Below are positions 1 through 8,469 of a stretch of DNA of 64,000 nt, piece after piece. The notes beneath the pieces were generated by a model. That model ran no database searches and had not been told where the DNA came from. It saw only the letters and a list, made by a program, of their open reading frames with translations. A program made the translations under genes and the position numbers. The DNA lies in the NCBI RefSeq assembly GCF_015352975.1, contig NZ_JACYIZ010000002.1, positions 248,001 to 312,000 on the forward strand, read 5' to 3'. Origin of the DNA: Aestuariimicrobium ganziense (GTDB lineage Bacteria; Actinomycetota; Actinomycetes; Propionibacteriales; Propionibacteriaceae). The first letter of the stretch is position 1; each line of letters opens with the position of its first letter.

Positions 1-113
1 GCACCATCGAGGACGACCTGCGCGCCGTCGGCCGGATCACCGGTGAGGTGGCCTGGAGCAGCACCGATGCCCCGATCGGGGTCGAGGTGGAGTTGGCCCA
101 TCCCCAGGCCTGA
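1..113 (+). CDS. C-terminal end of an unidentified protein
   Basis: The window opens inside a plus-strand reading frame. The last 36 residues are visible and end at a TGA at 111-113; the tail reads ...VGRITGEVAWSSTDAP then IGVEVELAHPQA. The frame shows typical GC3 bias, so it is probably a real 3' end. The fragment is too short to assign a family. The next gene starts 63 bases downstream with its own promoter, so the two need not be co-transcribed. Confidence 0.5.
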   Translation, partial: TIEDDLRAVGRITGEVAWSSTDAPIGVEVELAHPQA

Positions 114-163
114 GCCGGCGGGATCCGGGACTTTTCAGGGTTCACGTCGCGCACTGGCCGACC

Positions 164-169
164 TAGGCT
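164..169 (+). promoter_or_regulatory. -10 box TAGGCT of a leaderless gene
   Basis: TAGGCT lies 7 bases before the ATG at 177. Transcription would begin at or very near the start codon, and no Shine-Dalgarno sequence is present. Confidence 0.55.
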
Positions 170-176
170 GGCAGCC

Positions 177-545
177 ATGAGCCAGCCGACCGCGCCCTCG
201 AGCCAGAACCCACCCGGCCCAGGCGGGCTGCCCGGGCGCACCGACTACGAATCGGTGCTGGCCACCCGCCAGGAGTTGGGCAGCCAGATGGAGCCGGCCC
301 TGGTCGACTCCTTCGCCAGCCAGGTCACCGACGAGATCCGGCGCCAGTTGGCGGTGCGTCCCGAGGCGCCGACACCTGCCCCGACCAATGCCCTGGGCAT
401 GGTGGTGGCCCTGGTGTCGGTGGTGATGCTGATCCCGATCACCGCGATCGTGCTGCACTCCCCCGCGCCGTGGATGATGTGGCTGATCCTGCCCACGATC
501 CTGGGCATCAACGCCGCCTACAACTGGAGCCGCAAGCCGCGCTGA
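177..545 (+). CDS. Small two-helix membrane protein of unknown function
   Basis: The protein has 122 residues. The first ~75 are polar and rich in Pro, Gly and Gln with no recognisable domain. Two hydrophobic segments follow, about residues 76-95 (NALGMVVALVSVVMLIPITA) and 98-115 (around WMMWLILPTILGI), ending in a basic tail (WSRKPR). It is probably anchored in the cytoplasmic membrane with a cytosolic N-terminus. I do not recognise a characterised family. It is transcribed alone from a leaderless promoter and converges with the nitrilase-type gene, whose end lies one base beyond its stop. A role cannot be given. Confidence 0.75.
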   Translation: MSQPTAPSSQNPPGPGGLPGRTDYESVLATRQELGSQMEPALVDSFASQVTDEIRRQLAVRPEAPTPAPTNALGMVVALVSVVMLIPITAIVLHSPAPWMMWLILPTILGINAAYNWSRKPR

Positions 546-546
546 G

Positions 547-1344
547 TCAGCTTCCGACCGGCGGCACACCGATCGGGACGCGGGCACGCACCTCGTCCAC
601 CTCACCGAGGTCGATGGCGCGCACCAGCACGCCCGGCTGGTCGTCCAACTCACCCACCACCTCGCCCAGCGGCCCAGTGACCGCACTGTGGCCCACTCCC
701 AGAGGGTCGGCGGTGGGTTGCGGGCCGCCGGACTGGTCGGCCACCACCACGAACGACTGAGCATCCATCGCCCTGGCCCGGGTCAGCACCTGCAACTGCT
801 CGATCTTGCCCGGTCCCACGCCCCAGGCCGTCGGCACACAGACCAGTGCGCAGCCGGCTCGTCCGAACGCAGTGAACTGGTCGGCGAACCGCAGGTCGTA
901 ACAGATCGCCAACCCGACCCGCACTCCCCCGGCCAGCGGCAGGTCGGCGTGGACGAGATCGGTACCCGGCTCGACCAGATCGGACTCACGAGCCCCGAAG
1001 GCGTCGTAGAGGTGGATCTTGGCGTAGTGGTGCAGGGCGTCACCGTTGGTCAGCACCGCGGTGTTGCGCACCCGATCGCCAGCTGGGACGAACGTGCCCG
1101 CCACCAGCCAGGTGCCCAGGTCGGAGGCCAGCTCCCGCAGCCCGGTGACGAAGGGTCCGTCGAGGGGTTGGGCGAGTGCGCGAAGGTCACTGCCGTAGCA
1201 GGCCAGCGCCGCTTCGGGAGCGACGGCGATCTGCGCGCCCTGATCGACGGCCACCCTGGCACGCGCGGTGAGTGCGGCCAGGTTGACGGTGGGGTCGTCG
1301 GTCGTCCGCCACTGCAGCGCGGCGACGCTCAACGTCCGCGTCAC
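547..1344 (-). CDS. Carbon-nitrogen hydrolase (nitrilase superfamily)
   Basis: This is a 265-residue single-domain member of the nitrilase/omega-amidase superfamily, which hydrolyses C-N bonds of amides or nitriles through a Glu-Lys-Cys triad. All three residues are visible: Glu in APEAAL (about residue 44), Lys in YAKIHLYD (about 110) and Cys in LAICYDLRF (about 148). The length is normal for the small cytosolic branch. The start overlaps the end of the upstream transglutaminase-like gene by 4 bases (ATGA), so the two are translationally coupled. The substrate cannot be told; omega-amidase-like or deaminated-glutathione-amidase-like activities are both plausible. Confidence 0.88.
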   Translation of the reverse strand: MTRTLSVAALQWRTTDDPTVNLAALTARARVAVDQGAQIAVAPEAALACYGSDLRALAQPLDGPFVTGLRELASDLGTWLVAGTFVPAGDRVRNTAVLTNGDALHHYAKIHLYDAFGARESDLVEPGTDLVHADLPLAGGVRVGLAICYDLRFADQFTAFGRAGCALVCVPTAWGVGPGKIEQLQVLTRARAMDAQSFVVVADQSGGPQPTADPLGVGHSAVTGPLGEVVGELDDQPGVLVRAIDLGEVDEVRARVPIGVPPVGS

Positions 1345-2228
1345 GGGCGCACCAAGCTCTCGGTGACCGCCGGACCCCCGGTCGGATCGATCCGGAAGAC
1401 CTCACTGCCCGGGTGCAACCGGTCGTCGGTGCGGTACAGCTGGTCGAGTTCGGCCTCGGCGGCCTCGTCCCCAGCGTCGGCGGCCACCAACAGCCGCGCC
1501 ACCCGGTCGACCAGGTCGTCGGTGTCGGACGATGCGTTCGGACCCTCCATCGCGCCCCATGATTCCCACAGCAGCAGTTCGTCCCCGTAGCGGTGGGCGA
1601 CCTCGAAGATCACGTACTCGCGGACGAACCAGACCCCACCGACTTCGGGCGCCTCCTTGGCCACCCCGAAGGTCGACAGGTCGAGGCCGTGGTCGCGATG
1701 GGCGAGCCAGACCTGGGCCGCAGTCGCGAAACCGATGTCAGTCGCAGGGTCAACGTCCTGGCGCAGATCGAGCGGGTCAGGCACCAGGTCGCCGACGTCG
1801 AGCATCGGCTCGAACCTGATCCACCGGGTGCCGTCGTGGTACTCGGGCACGACGTGGTCGTGGTGCCAGGTCGGGTCGAAGTAGTTGGTGAACCCGACCC
1901 GGCTGCGAGCGGGCACCATGTGGTGGCGCAGCACTCCCACGGCCAGCAGGGCATGGTCGCGGCAGCAGCCCTGCACCCGATCCGACGGCGCACGCTCGGC
2001 ATCCAGGGGTCCTGCCTGCCGCTCGACGGCGCGGTCAAGGATCACATCGAGCCAGCGGGAGTGGATGTCGCCGATCGTCTCGCGCGGCAACTCGTCCTCG
2101 TGCGCCCGGTAGTGCCCGATCAGGCGCCGGCACAGCTGCGACAGCGCTTCGGGCGACGGGTCGAGCGCGTCGACCAGGCCGGAGTGACGCCCGGGGTCGG
2201 AGTAGGCGGAGTGTGCGCGATGGTCCAT
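1341..2228 (-). CDS. Transglutaminase-like domain protein
   Basis: The 295-residue protein carries a transglutaminase/protease-like core. The Cys is in the motif GCCRDHALL (Cys88/Cys89, followed by D91 and H92). A conserved segment RVGFTNYF precedes the likely catalytic His in HHDHVVPEY (about residue 125), and a Trp-rich strand (GTRWIRFEP) follows. No signal peptide or membrane segment is seen, so it is cytosolic. The family hydrolyses or forms amide bonds; the substrate is unknown. It is first in an operon with the nitrilase-family hydrolase, and the two may act in sequence on amide compounds (inference). Confidence 0.8.
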   Translation of the reverse strand: MDHRAHSAYSDPGRHSGLVDALDPSPEALSQLCRRLIGHYRAHEDELPRETIGDIHSRWLDVILDRAVERQAGPLDAERAPSDRVQGCCRDHALLAVGVLRHHMVPARSRVGFTNYFDPTWHHDHVVPEYHDGTRWIRFEPMLDVGDLVPDPLDLRQDVDPATDIGFATAAQVWLAHRDHGLDLSTFGVAKEAPEVGGVWFVREYVIFEVAHRYGDELLLWESWGAMEGPNASSDTDDLVDRVARLLVAADAGDEAAEAELDQLYRTDDRLHPGSEVFRIDPTGGPAVTESLVRP

Positions 2229-2291
2229 GACGCAAGCGTGGCCGAATTCCGGCCTCTACGCCAGTAAGGGTGGGTCCTCAGCGCGCGCGAG

Positions 2292-2297
2292 TAACGT
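2292..2297 (+). promoter_or_regulatory. -10 box TAACGT of a leaderless gene
   Basis: TAACGT lies 6 bases before the ATG at 2304, with no ribosome binding site between them. Confidence 0.5.
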
Positions 2298-2303
2298 CGA
2301 CAC

Positions 2304-3566
2304 ATGAGACGACTCTCCAGCCTCGCCGCAGCTGCGACCGCCGTCGTACTGGTTGCCTGCTCCGCCCCTGCCGACGACGCGGGCCCCACCGGTGCCGGGA
2401 GCGCACCCAGCAGCAGCGCCACCACGGCAGCCAGCAGCGCCGCTCCGGCCACCAGCGCCAGCAGCGACCCCGCCTCGTCGCCTGCCAGTTCGGCCACGTC
2501 GGCGGCGCTGCCCACCGGCGACCCCCACTCCAGCGGAGCATTCGCGGTGCGTGAGGTGGCTGAGTTCTCAAGCCCGTGGGCGATGACCTTCCTGCCCGAC
2601 GGCAAGCTGCTGATCACGCAGAAGTCGGGCGAACTGCTGCTCCGCGACCAGTCCTCGGGCGACGTGGTCGAGGTCGAGGGCGTGCCCGATGTGGTCGACG
2701 CAGGTCAGGGCGGACTGGGCGATGTGGTGCTGGCCCCGACCTTCGCCGACGACAACGTGGTCTACCTGAGCTGGGTCGAATCCGGCGACGGCGGCAACGG
2801 TGCGGTGATCGGACGAGCGACCCTGGTCGTCGACGGTGGCTCGGCCAGGCTCGACGACCTGAGCGTGATCTGGCGCCAGGACCCCAAGGTCAGCGGCAAC
2901 GGCCACTTCTCCCACCGGATGGCGTTCAGCCCTGACGGGCAGTACCTGTTCGTCACCTCCGGCGACCGGCAGAAGATGGACCCGGCGCAGGACCTGAACG
3001 TGGCCCTGGGCAAGGTGCTCAGGCTCAAGCTCGACGGGACGCCCGCCGACGGCAACCCGTTCGCCGACCGGGGCGGGGTCTCGGCCCAGATCTGGACCTA
3101 CGGCCACCGCAACCCGCTGGGGATCGCCTTCGACGCCGACGGCAACCTGTGGTCGTCCGAGATGGGCCCCGAGGGTGGGGACGAGGTCAACCTGATCGTC
3201 GAGGGCAAGAACTACGGCTGGCCCAAGGCGTCGAACGGCTCCCACTACGGCGGCGCCGAGATCCCTGACCACGCCGACGGTGACGGCTTCGAGGCACCCA
3301 AGGTGTGGTGGACGCCCTCGATCTCTCCCGGCGGGCTGACCGTCTACAACGGTGACGTGTTCGCCGACTGGAAGGGCGACGCCTTCATCCCGGCGCTGTC
3401 GGGTCAGGCCCTGCTGCGCGTCGACCTCGATGGCACCAACGCCACCAAGGGCGACCAGTGGGACATGGGCACCCGAATCCGCGAGGTCGAGCAGGGGCCC
3501 GACGGCACGCTGTGGCTGCTCACCGACGGCGGCAGCGGCAAGTTGCTGCAGATCGTGCCGGCCTGA
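2304..3566 (+). CDS. PQQ-dependent sugar dehydrogenase-like lipoprotein
   Basis: The 420-residue protein begins with a lipoprotein signal (basic MRR, hydrophobic stretch, lipobox LVAC with Cys19). A ~60-residue Ser/Ala/Pro/Thr linker leads to a six-bladed beta-propeller of the soluble glucose/aldose sugar dehydrogenase family (GSDH/YliI type). Family landmarks are WAMTFLPDGKLLIT at the start of the propeller, GNGHFSHRMAFSPDG (about 208-222), GHRNPLGIAFD (about 268-278) and MGPEGGDEVN (about 287-296). The enzyme would oxidise aldoses on the outer face of the membrane with PQQ as cofactor. No PQQ biosynthesis gene is in the window, so use of externally acquired PQQ, or a different function, is possible. 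Confidence 0.85.
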   Translation: MRRLSSLAAAATAVVLVACSAPADDAGPTGAGSAPSSSATTAASSAAPATSASSDPASSPASSATSAALPTGDPHSSGAFAVREVAEFSSPWAMTFLPDGKLLITQKSGELLLRDQSSGDVVEVEGVPDVVDAGQGGLGDVVLAPTFADDNVVYLSWVESGDGGNGAVIGRATLVVDGGSARLDDLSVIWRQDPKVSGNGHFSHRMAFSPDGQYLFVTSGDRQKMDPAQDLNVALGKVLRLKLDGTPADGNPFADRGGVSAQIWTYGHRNPLGIAFDADGNLWSSEMGPEGGDEVNLIVEGKNYGWPKASNGSHYGGAEIPDHADGDGFEAPKVWWTPSISPGGLTVYNGDVFADWKGDAFIPALSGQALLRVDLDGTNATKGDQWDMGTRIREVEQGPDGTLWLLTDGGSGKLLQIVPA

Positions 3567-3610
3567 GGACGACTGCTGACGCTGGTTGGGGCGGCGTGAA
3601 GCGCTTGGCG

Positions 3611-3616
3611 TAGGCT
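3611..3616 (+). promoter_or_regulatory. -10 box TAGGCT before the exporter operon
   Basis: TAGGCT lies 8 bases before the GTG at 3625. This supports the GTG start over an upstream in-frame codon at 3586. Confidence 0.5.
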
Positions 3617-3624
3617 CGTCCATT

Positions 3625-4422
3625 GTGCGTGCGACCTGGGAGCTGACAGCCGGAGGCTTCCGGCGCCACTCCCGTTACCGCATGGGCATCCTGGCGGCGA
3701 TGGTCGCCAACATCATGTTCGGCATGATCCGAGCGTCGCTGCTGGTGGCCACCATCGAGGCGGCCGGCGCACCCGTCGCCGGGTACGACCGGCTCACCGC
3801 CATCACCTATGTCTGGATCGGCCAGGCCCTGCTCGGCCCGATCGACCTGTGGGGCGGATCCGGGTGGGAGATGAACAACCGGGTCAAGCAGGGTGACCTG
3901 GTCACCGACCTGCTGCGCCCGGTGCACCCGCTGCTCCAGTGGACCGCCCAGGAGGTGGGTCGCGCCGCGTCCCAGGTGTTGCCCAGGTTCGTCCCGATGC
4001 TGGTCGTCGGAGCCCTGCTGACCGGCCTGCGGCTACCCACCGAGCCGCTGTCGTACCTGCTGTTCCTGTGGGCCCTGCTGGTGGCGGTCGTGCTCAGCCA
4101 CACCGCGTGGCTGTTGGTCGGGCTGCTCGCCCTGTGGGTGGTCGAGGTGCGCGGGTACCTGGTGGCCATGATGGTGGTGGCCAACCTGTTCTCGGGTTTG
4201 CTGATCCCCGTGCAGTGGTTCCCGACCTGGGCCCGAGGCGTGATCGACCACTCCCCCTTCCGGCACATGTTCCAGACCCCGATCGACCTGCTCACCGGGC
4301 TGGCCGACGGACGACGGCTCGTCCTGCTCGCCGAGCAACTGGCCTGGGCACTGACCCTGCTGGCGCTGGCGGCGTTGGTGCTTCGCCGAGGCGGACGCAA
4401 GCTGGAGGTGCAGGGTGGCTGA
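3625..4422 (+). CDS. ABC-2 type export permease, first subunit
   Basis: The 265-residue integral membrane protein belongs to the ABC-2 permease branch that comes as two unequal permeases plus one ATPase (DUF990-like). It shows six hydrophobic segments, including around residues 20-45, 120-140, 150-180 and 235-255. The amphipathic NNRVKQGDLVTDLLRPVHP stretch is typical of this family. The GTG at 3625 is chosen because the leaderless -10 box fits it and homology begins there. The next permease starts 8 bases before this gene stops, so the operon is tightly coupled. The exported substrate is unknown. Confidence 0.85.
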   Translation: MRATWELTAGGFRRHSRYRMGILAAMVANIMFGMIRASLLVATIEAAGAPVAGYDRLTAITYVWIGQALLGPIDLWGGSGWEMNNRVKQGDLVTDLLRPVHPLLQWTAQEVGRAASQVLPRFVPMLVVGALLTGLRLPTEPLSYLLFLWALLVAVVLSHTAWLLVGLLALWVVEVRGYLVAMMVVANLFSGLLIPVQWFPTWARGVIDHSPFRHMFQTPIDLLTGLADGRRLVLLAEQLAWALTLLALAALVLRRGGRKLEVQGG

Positions 4423-5242
4423 ACTCGCACAGGACCGTCCGGTGAGCTGGCTTCGGATGATGGCCACCCTGCTGGCGTCCAGGTGGCGCTCGCAGATGGT
4501 CTACCGCGGCTCGATGATCGCCGAGATGGCCACCCAGGGGTTCTTGATCCTCACCGAGTTCCTCGAGCTGTGGGTGCTGCTGACCCATGCACCGGCGCTC
4601 GGCGGCTTCAGTCTGGCCGAAGTGGCCCTGGTCTACTTCTGCGCCAACCTGGGCTTCGCGATCGCCGACCTCACTGGAGGCTCCCTCGACGCCACCGAGG
4701 CACTGGTGCGCGAGGGTCGCCTCGAGGCGCTTCTCGTGCGCCCCACCAGCCTGCTGGTGCAGATGATCACCCAGGAGCTGCAACTGCGGCGGATCGGACG
4801 CGTGGTGGTCGGTCTGGTCGGCTACCCGCTCGGTCTGGCACTGGTCGGCATCGACTGGACGGCGGCCAAGGTCCTGCTGGCCGTGCTGGCCCCACTCGGC
4901 GGTGCCCTGGTCTACTTCAGCTTCCTGATGGGCGCCGGCGGGTTCCAGATGATCGTGGTCGGCGCGCGGCAGGCGGCCAACGCGATCACCTACGGTGGCA
5001 AGTACGCCGGAGGCGTGCCCGGCGGTGCGCTGTTCACCCCGATCCGGGTGTTCTTCACCTTCGTCGCGCCGGCGTTGTTCACCGCCTGGCTGCCGATGGC
5101 CTGGATCCTCGGCATCGACACACCGGCAGGGACGCCGTCCTGGCTGGGCTGGTTCGGTGTGCCCGCAGGGCTGCTGGCGCTCGGGGCGGCCACCATCTGG
5201 TGGCGCGCCGGCCTTCGTCACTACACCGGGGCAGGAGGCTGA
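4415..5242 (+). CDS. ABC-2 type export permease, second subunit
   Basis: The 275-residue permease pairs with the preceding gene, with which it overlaps by 8 bases from a GTG start. About six transmembrane helices are visible: near residues 35-55, 62-80, 115-135, 142-165, 200-225 and 235-260. The conserved TEALVREGRLEALLVRPTSLL segment parallels the GDLVTDLLRP segment of its partner and marks the same family. It would form the heterodimeric membrane channel powered by the downstream ATPase. Confidence 0.85.
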   Translation: MAELAQDRPVSWLRMMATLLASRWRSQMVYRGSMIAEMATQGFLILTEFLELWVLLTHAPALGGFSLAEVALVYFCANLGFAIADLTGGSLDATEALVREGRLEALLVRPTSLLVQMITQELQLRRIGRVVVGLVGYPLGLALVGIDWTAAKVLLAVLAPLGGALVYFSFLMGAGGFQMIVVGARQAANAITYGGKYAGGVPGGALFTPIRVFFTFVAPALFTAWLPMAWILGIDTPAGTPSWLGWFGVPAGLLALGAATIWWRAGLRHYTGAGG

Positions 5243-5243
5243 C

Positions 5244-6209
5244 ATGGCGTCGAACCACGTTGTCGAGGCCCGCGGACTCAGCCGCGACTACATCGTCCAC
5301 GAAGGTGGACTGGTGCGTCGTACCCGTCGGGTGGTGCCGGCCCTGGTCGACCTCGACCTGGTGATCACCGCCGGCGAGGCGGTCGGCTACCTGGGCGCCA
5401 ACGGCTCGGGCAAGTCGACCACGATCAAGATGCTGTCGGGCATCCTGGTGCCGACCCGCGGCTCGGTGCGCGTGCTGGGCCATGACCCGGTGCCCGAGCG
5501 GCGCCACCTGACTCGCCGGATCGGGGTGGTGTTCGGGCAGCGGTCACAGCTGTGGTGGGACCTGCCGTTGAAGGAGACCTACCCGATCCTGGCGGCGATG
5601 CACCGGCTACCGGGTTCGGTCTGGCGTCCCCGCTGGGACGAACTGGTGGCCGGCCTCGAACTGGAGGGGTTCCTCGACACTCCGGTGCGCCAGCTGTCTC
5701 TGGGCCAGCGGATGCGCGGCGAGGTGGCGGCCGCCCTGCTGCACTCGCCTGAGTTGGTGATCCTGGACGAACCGACCATCGGGCTCGACATGATCAGCAA
5801 GGAGAACCTGCGCCGCCACCTCGACGAGGAACGCCGAACCCGCGGGACGACCATCCTGCTCACCACCCACGACCTGGGCGACGTGCAGCGGCTGTGCGAC
5901 CGGATGGTGATCATCGACCACGGCAAGCTCGCCTTCGACGGCACCGAGGCCCAGTTGGCTGAGCTCACCGGGGCCCGGCGGATGATGACCATCGACCTCG
6001 ACACCCCCGCCGACGGGCTCGTCCTGCCTCGCGGGGTCGAACTGATCGACACCGAGGCAGACGGCCTGCGGCTCAACCTTCGCTTCGAGCGCGGTGTGTC
6101 TGCCGCCCAGGTGCTGTCGGCGGTGCAGGCCCGCGCCGAGGTGCGCGACCTGTCGATCGAGGAGCCCGCCATCGAAGACCTGGTGCGCCACATCTACCGA
6201 CGGGGGTAG
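5244..6209 (+). CDS. ABC exporter ATPase
   Basis: This 321-residue ATP-binding subunit energises the two preceding permeases. The motifs run in order: Walker A GANGSGKST (about residues 51-59), Q-loop region FGQRSQL (about 98-104), signature LSLGQRMRGE (about 150-159), Walker B LVILDEPTIGLD (about 171-182) and H-loop TTHDLGDV (about 207). A ~90-residue C-terminal extension, as in drug-export ATPases, follows. The ATG at 5244 is preceded by a good ribosome binding site (GGAGG, 5 bases away) and lies one base after the permease stop. An upstream open frame is just overlap with the permease. Confidence 0.93.
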   Translation: MASNHVVEARGLSRDYIVHEGGLVRRTRRVVPALVDLDLVITAGEAVGYLGANGSGKSTTIKMLSGILVPTRGSVRVLGHDPVPERRHLTRRIGVVFGQRSQLWWDLPLKETYPILAAMHRLPGSVWRPRWDELVAGLELEGFLDTPVRQLSLGQRMRGEVAAALLHSPELVILDEPTIGLDMISKENLRRHLDEERRTRGTTILLTTHDLGDVQRLCDRMVIIDHGKLAFDGTEAQLAELTGARRMMTIDLDTPADGLVLPRGVELIDTEADGLRLNLRFERGVSAAQVLSAVQARAEVRDLSIEEPAIEDLVRHIYRRG

Positions 6210-6247
6210 AAGCGGCTCGCACTTGGCGACGACCGGCTCGACGCCGC

Positions 6248-6253
6248 TAACGT
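6248..6253 (+). promoter_or_regulatory. -10 box TAACGT of a leaderless gene
   Basis: TAACGT lies 7 bases before the ATG at 6261, with no ribosome binding site. Confidence 0.5.
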
Positions 6254-6260
6254 CGACTGC

Positions 6261-6854
6261 ATGCCCCTACCCACGCTCCTCGTCGTCATCTGCAGCACCC
6301 GCCCCGGCCGTGTCGGTCGGGCCATTGGTGACTGGTTCATCGAGCAGGCCGAGGCCCACGGCAGCTTCAAGGTGGCCGTCGCCGACCTCGCGACGATCAA
6401 CCTGCCCTTCCTGGACGAGCCCAACCACCCGCGGATGCACAACTACACCAAGGACCACACCAAGCAGTGGAGTGCGACCGTGGCCGCCGCCGACGCTGTC
6501 GTGTTCGTCACGCCGGAGTACAACTTCTCTGCGCCGGCGACCCTGATCAACGCCGTCGACTTCCTCTACGTCGAGTGGTCGAAGCTGGCCGTGGGCTGGG
6601 TGTCGTACGGCGGCGCCTCGGGTGGCATGCGGTCGGTGCAGCACGCCAAGAACGTCACCTCGACCGTCGGCATGGTCAGCGCGGGTGCAGCGGTGGCCCT
6701 GGCCAGTGCCCCGCCGAAGGTGAAGGACGGGGTGTTCGCCAACACCGAGGACAACGACAAGGCGGCCGCAGGGCTGCTGGACGAGTTGGTCACCCTGAGT
6801 GAGCTGCTCGCCCCGGCCCGCAAAGAGGCGCTCAAGGAGCTGGACGAGTCCTGA
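6261..6854 (+). CDS. NAD(P)H-dependent FMN reductase
   Basis: The 197-residue flavodoxin-like protein belongs to the NADPH-dependent FMN reductase family. The phosphate-binding loop CSTRPGRVG (about residues 11-19) and the PEYNFSAPATLINAVD segment (about 81-96), which packs against the flavin, are both present. The enzyme would use NAD(P)H to reduce FMN, quinones or azo/nitro compounds in the cytosol. It is transcribed alone from a leaderless promoter, and its 3' end faces clpX across a palindromic repeat. The physiological substrate cannot be told. Confidence 0.88.
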   Translation: MPLPTLLVVICSTRPGRVGRAIGDWFIEQAEAHGSFKVAVADLATINLPFLDEPNHPRMHNYTKDHTKQWSATVAAADAVVFVTPEYNFSAPATLINAVDFLYVEWSKLAVGWVSYGGASGGMRSVQHAKNVTSTVGMVSAGAAVALASAPPKVKDGVFANTEDNDKAAAGLLDELVTLSELLAPARKEALKELDES

Positions 6855-6883
6855 GGCGCCCTCTCGCCCTGCCCGGCCCGGGG

Positions 6884-6954
6884 CTTCCCCTGCACCACAA
6901 TCGAGTTCCCGCACCCACGTTGGGTGCGGGAACTCGAATTTGGTGCGGGGGAAG
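6884..6954. repeat. Nested palindromic interspersed repeat, copy A
   Basis: This 71-bp element is bounded by CTTCCCC and GGGGGAAG. Its core is a perfect 17-bp inverted repeat (TCGAGTTCCCGCACCCA and its complement) around a 3-base loop. The outer arms also pair with each other with a few mismatches. Related copies lie at 30650-30719 and 52067-52136. This copy sits between the convergent ends of the FMN reductase gene and clpX. Confidence 0.85.
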
Positions 6955-7006
6955 GGCGCGAGAAGGGTTCGAGGGGGCCGATCTCGACACGCGGCTCGTA
7001 CCTCGC

Positions 7007-7054
7007 CGCTACTCGATCAACATGGGGCCCCAACGGGCAACTCGCTACTCGATC
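7007..7054. repeat. Short direct repeat in the clpX 3' region
   Basis: The 12-mer CGCTACTCGATC occurs at 7007-7018 and again at 7043-7054. Both lie between the palindromic repeat and the clpX stop codon. The surrounding sequence resembles degraded interspersed-repeat DNA. Confidence 0.4.
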
Positions 7055-7069
7055 GACGCCGAAGAGGGC

Positions 7070-8353
7070 TCAGGCGGAGAGTTCGCCACGCGGGGCCAGC
7101 TTCGCCCGGGGCAGGAACTCGGGCTCGTCCTCACCACGGACGACGGCCCCGGTGACCACGACGCCGGCCACATCCTCAAGGCTGGGCACGTCGTACATCA
7201 CCTCGAGCAGGGTCTCCTCGAGGATGGCGCGCAGGCCACGGGCGCCGGTGCCGCGGGTGAGGGCCCTGTCGGCGACCGCGTCGATGGCGTCGTCGGTGAG
7301 CTCCAACTGCACGCCGTCGAGTTCGAACAGCTTGCGGAACTGCTTGACCAACGCGTTGCGCGGCTCGACCAGGATGCGCACCAGGGCGTCCTTGTCGAGC
7401 GGGCTGACCGAACTGATCATCGGCAACCGGCCGATGAACTCCGGAATCAGGCCGAACGAGTGCAGGTCTTCGGGGCTGACCTGGGCGAACAGGTCGTCGT
7501 TGGTCGACCTGCGCACCGCCTCGTCGTTGTTGAAGCCCAGCGGACGCTTGCCAACCCGCTGGCCGATGATGTGCTCGAGGCCGGCGAAGGCCCCCCCGAC
7601 GATGAACAGCACGTTGGTGGTGTCGATCTGCAGGAACTCCTGATGGGGGTGCTTGCGCCCACCCTGAGGGGGCACCGAGGCGGTCGTTCCCTCGAGGATC
7701 TTCAGCAGCGCCTGCTGCACGCCCTCGCCCGAGACGTCGCGGGTGATCGAGGGGTTCTCACTCTTGCGGGCGACCTTGTCGATCTCGTCGATGTAGATGA
7801 TGCCGGTCTCGGCCTTCTTGACGTCGAAGTCCGCGGCCTGGATCAACTTCAGCAGGATGTTCTCGACGTCCTCACCGACGTAGCCAGCCTCGGTCAACGC
7901 AGTCGCATCAGCCATCGCGAACGGCACGTTGAGCATCTTGGCCAGGGTCTGGGCGAGGTAGGTCTTGCCGCAACCGGTGGGGCCGATCAGCAGGATGTTC
8001 GACTTGCCGAGTTCGACCCCGTCGTCCTCGGCGCGCCGGGCCGGGCTGGCCGCCTGGGCCTGCACCCGCTTGTAGTGGTTGTAGACGGCGACCGCGAGGG
8101 TCTTCTTGGCCGCCTCCTGGCCGATCACATAGGAGTCGAGGAAGGTGCGGATCTCCCGCGGCTTGGGCAGTTCGTCCAGCAGACCGACGTCGGTGGTCTC
8201 CGAGAACTCCTCCTCGATGATCTCGTTGCACAGGTCGATGCACTCGTCACAGATGTAGACGCCCGGGCCGGCGATCAGCTTCTTGACCTGCTTCTGGCTC
8301 TTGCCACAGAACGAGCACTTGAACAGGTCGCCGCTCTCTCCGATGCGTGCCAT
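7070..8353 (-). CDS. clpX: ATP-dependent Clp protease ATP-binding subunit ClpX
   Basis: This 427-residue AAA+ unfoldase recognises, unfolds and threads substrates into ClpP. It has the N-terminal zinc-binding domain with four Cys (CSFC and CDECIDLC, about residues 13-38), Walker A GPTGCGKT (about 115), the pore loop GYVGEDVE, Walker B IYIDEIDK, the IGF-loop region and the sensor-2 motif GTGARGLR. The ATG at 8353 has a strong purine-rich ribosome binding site 6 bases upstream and is preferred to the GTG at 8359. It lies 116 bases downstream of clpP2 in the same direction. Confidence 0.98.
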   Translation of the reverse strand: MARIGESGDLFKCSFCGKSQKQVKKLIAGPGVYICDECIDLCNEIIEEEFSETTDVGLLDELPKPREIRTFLDSYVIGQEAAKKTLAVAVYNHYKRVQAQAASPARRAEDDGVELGKSNILLIGPTGCGKTYLAQTLAKMLNVPFAMADATALTEAGYVGEDVENILLKLIQAADFDVKKAETGIIYIDEIDKVARKSENPSITRDVSGEGVQQALLKILEGTTASVPPQGGRKHPHQEFLQIDTTNVLFIVGGAFAGLEHIIGQRVGKRPLGFNNDEAVRRSTNDDLFAQVSPEDLHSFGLIPEFIGRLPMISSVSPLDKDALVRILVEPRNALVKQFRKLFELDGVQLELTDDAIDAVADRALTRGTGARGLRAILEETLLEVMYDVPSLEDVAGVVVTGAVVRGEDEPEFLPRAKLAPRGELSA

Positions 8354-8469
8354 CGCCACCCTCCTCTCCCGGGCGTTCGGACGATGCCTCGTCCGCCATG
8401 TATTCGACCCACCCTAGCCCGGCACGGGAGCCAGACAAGGCGCTTACCGGAGTTGCCCCCAGCGTGTCG

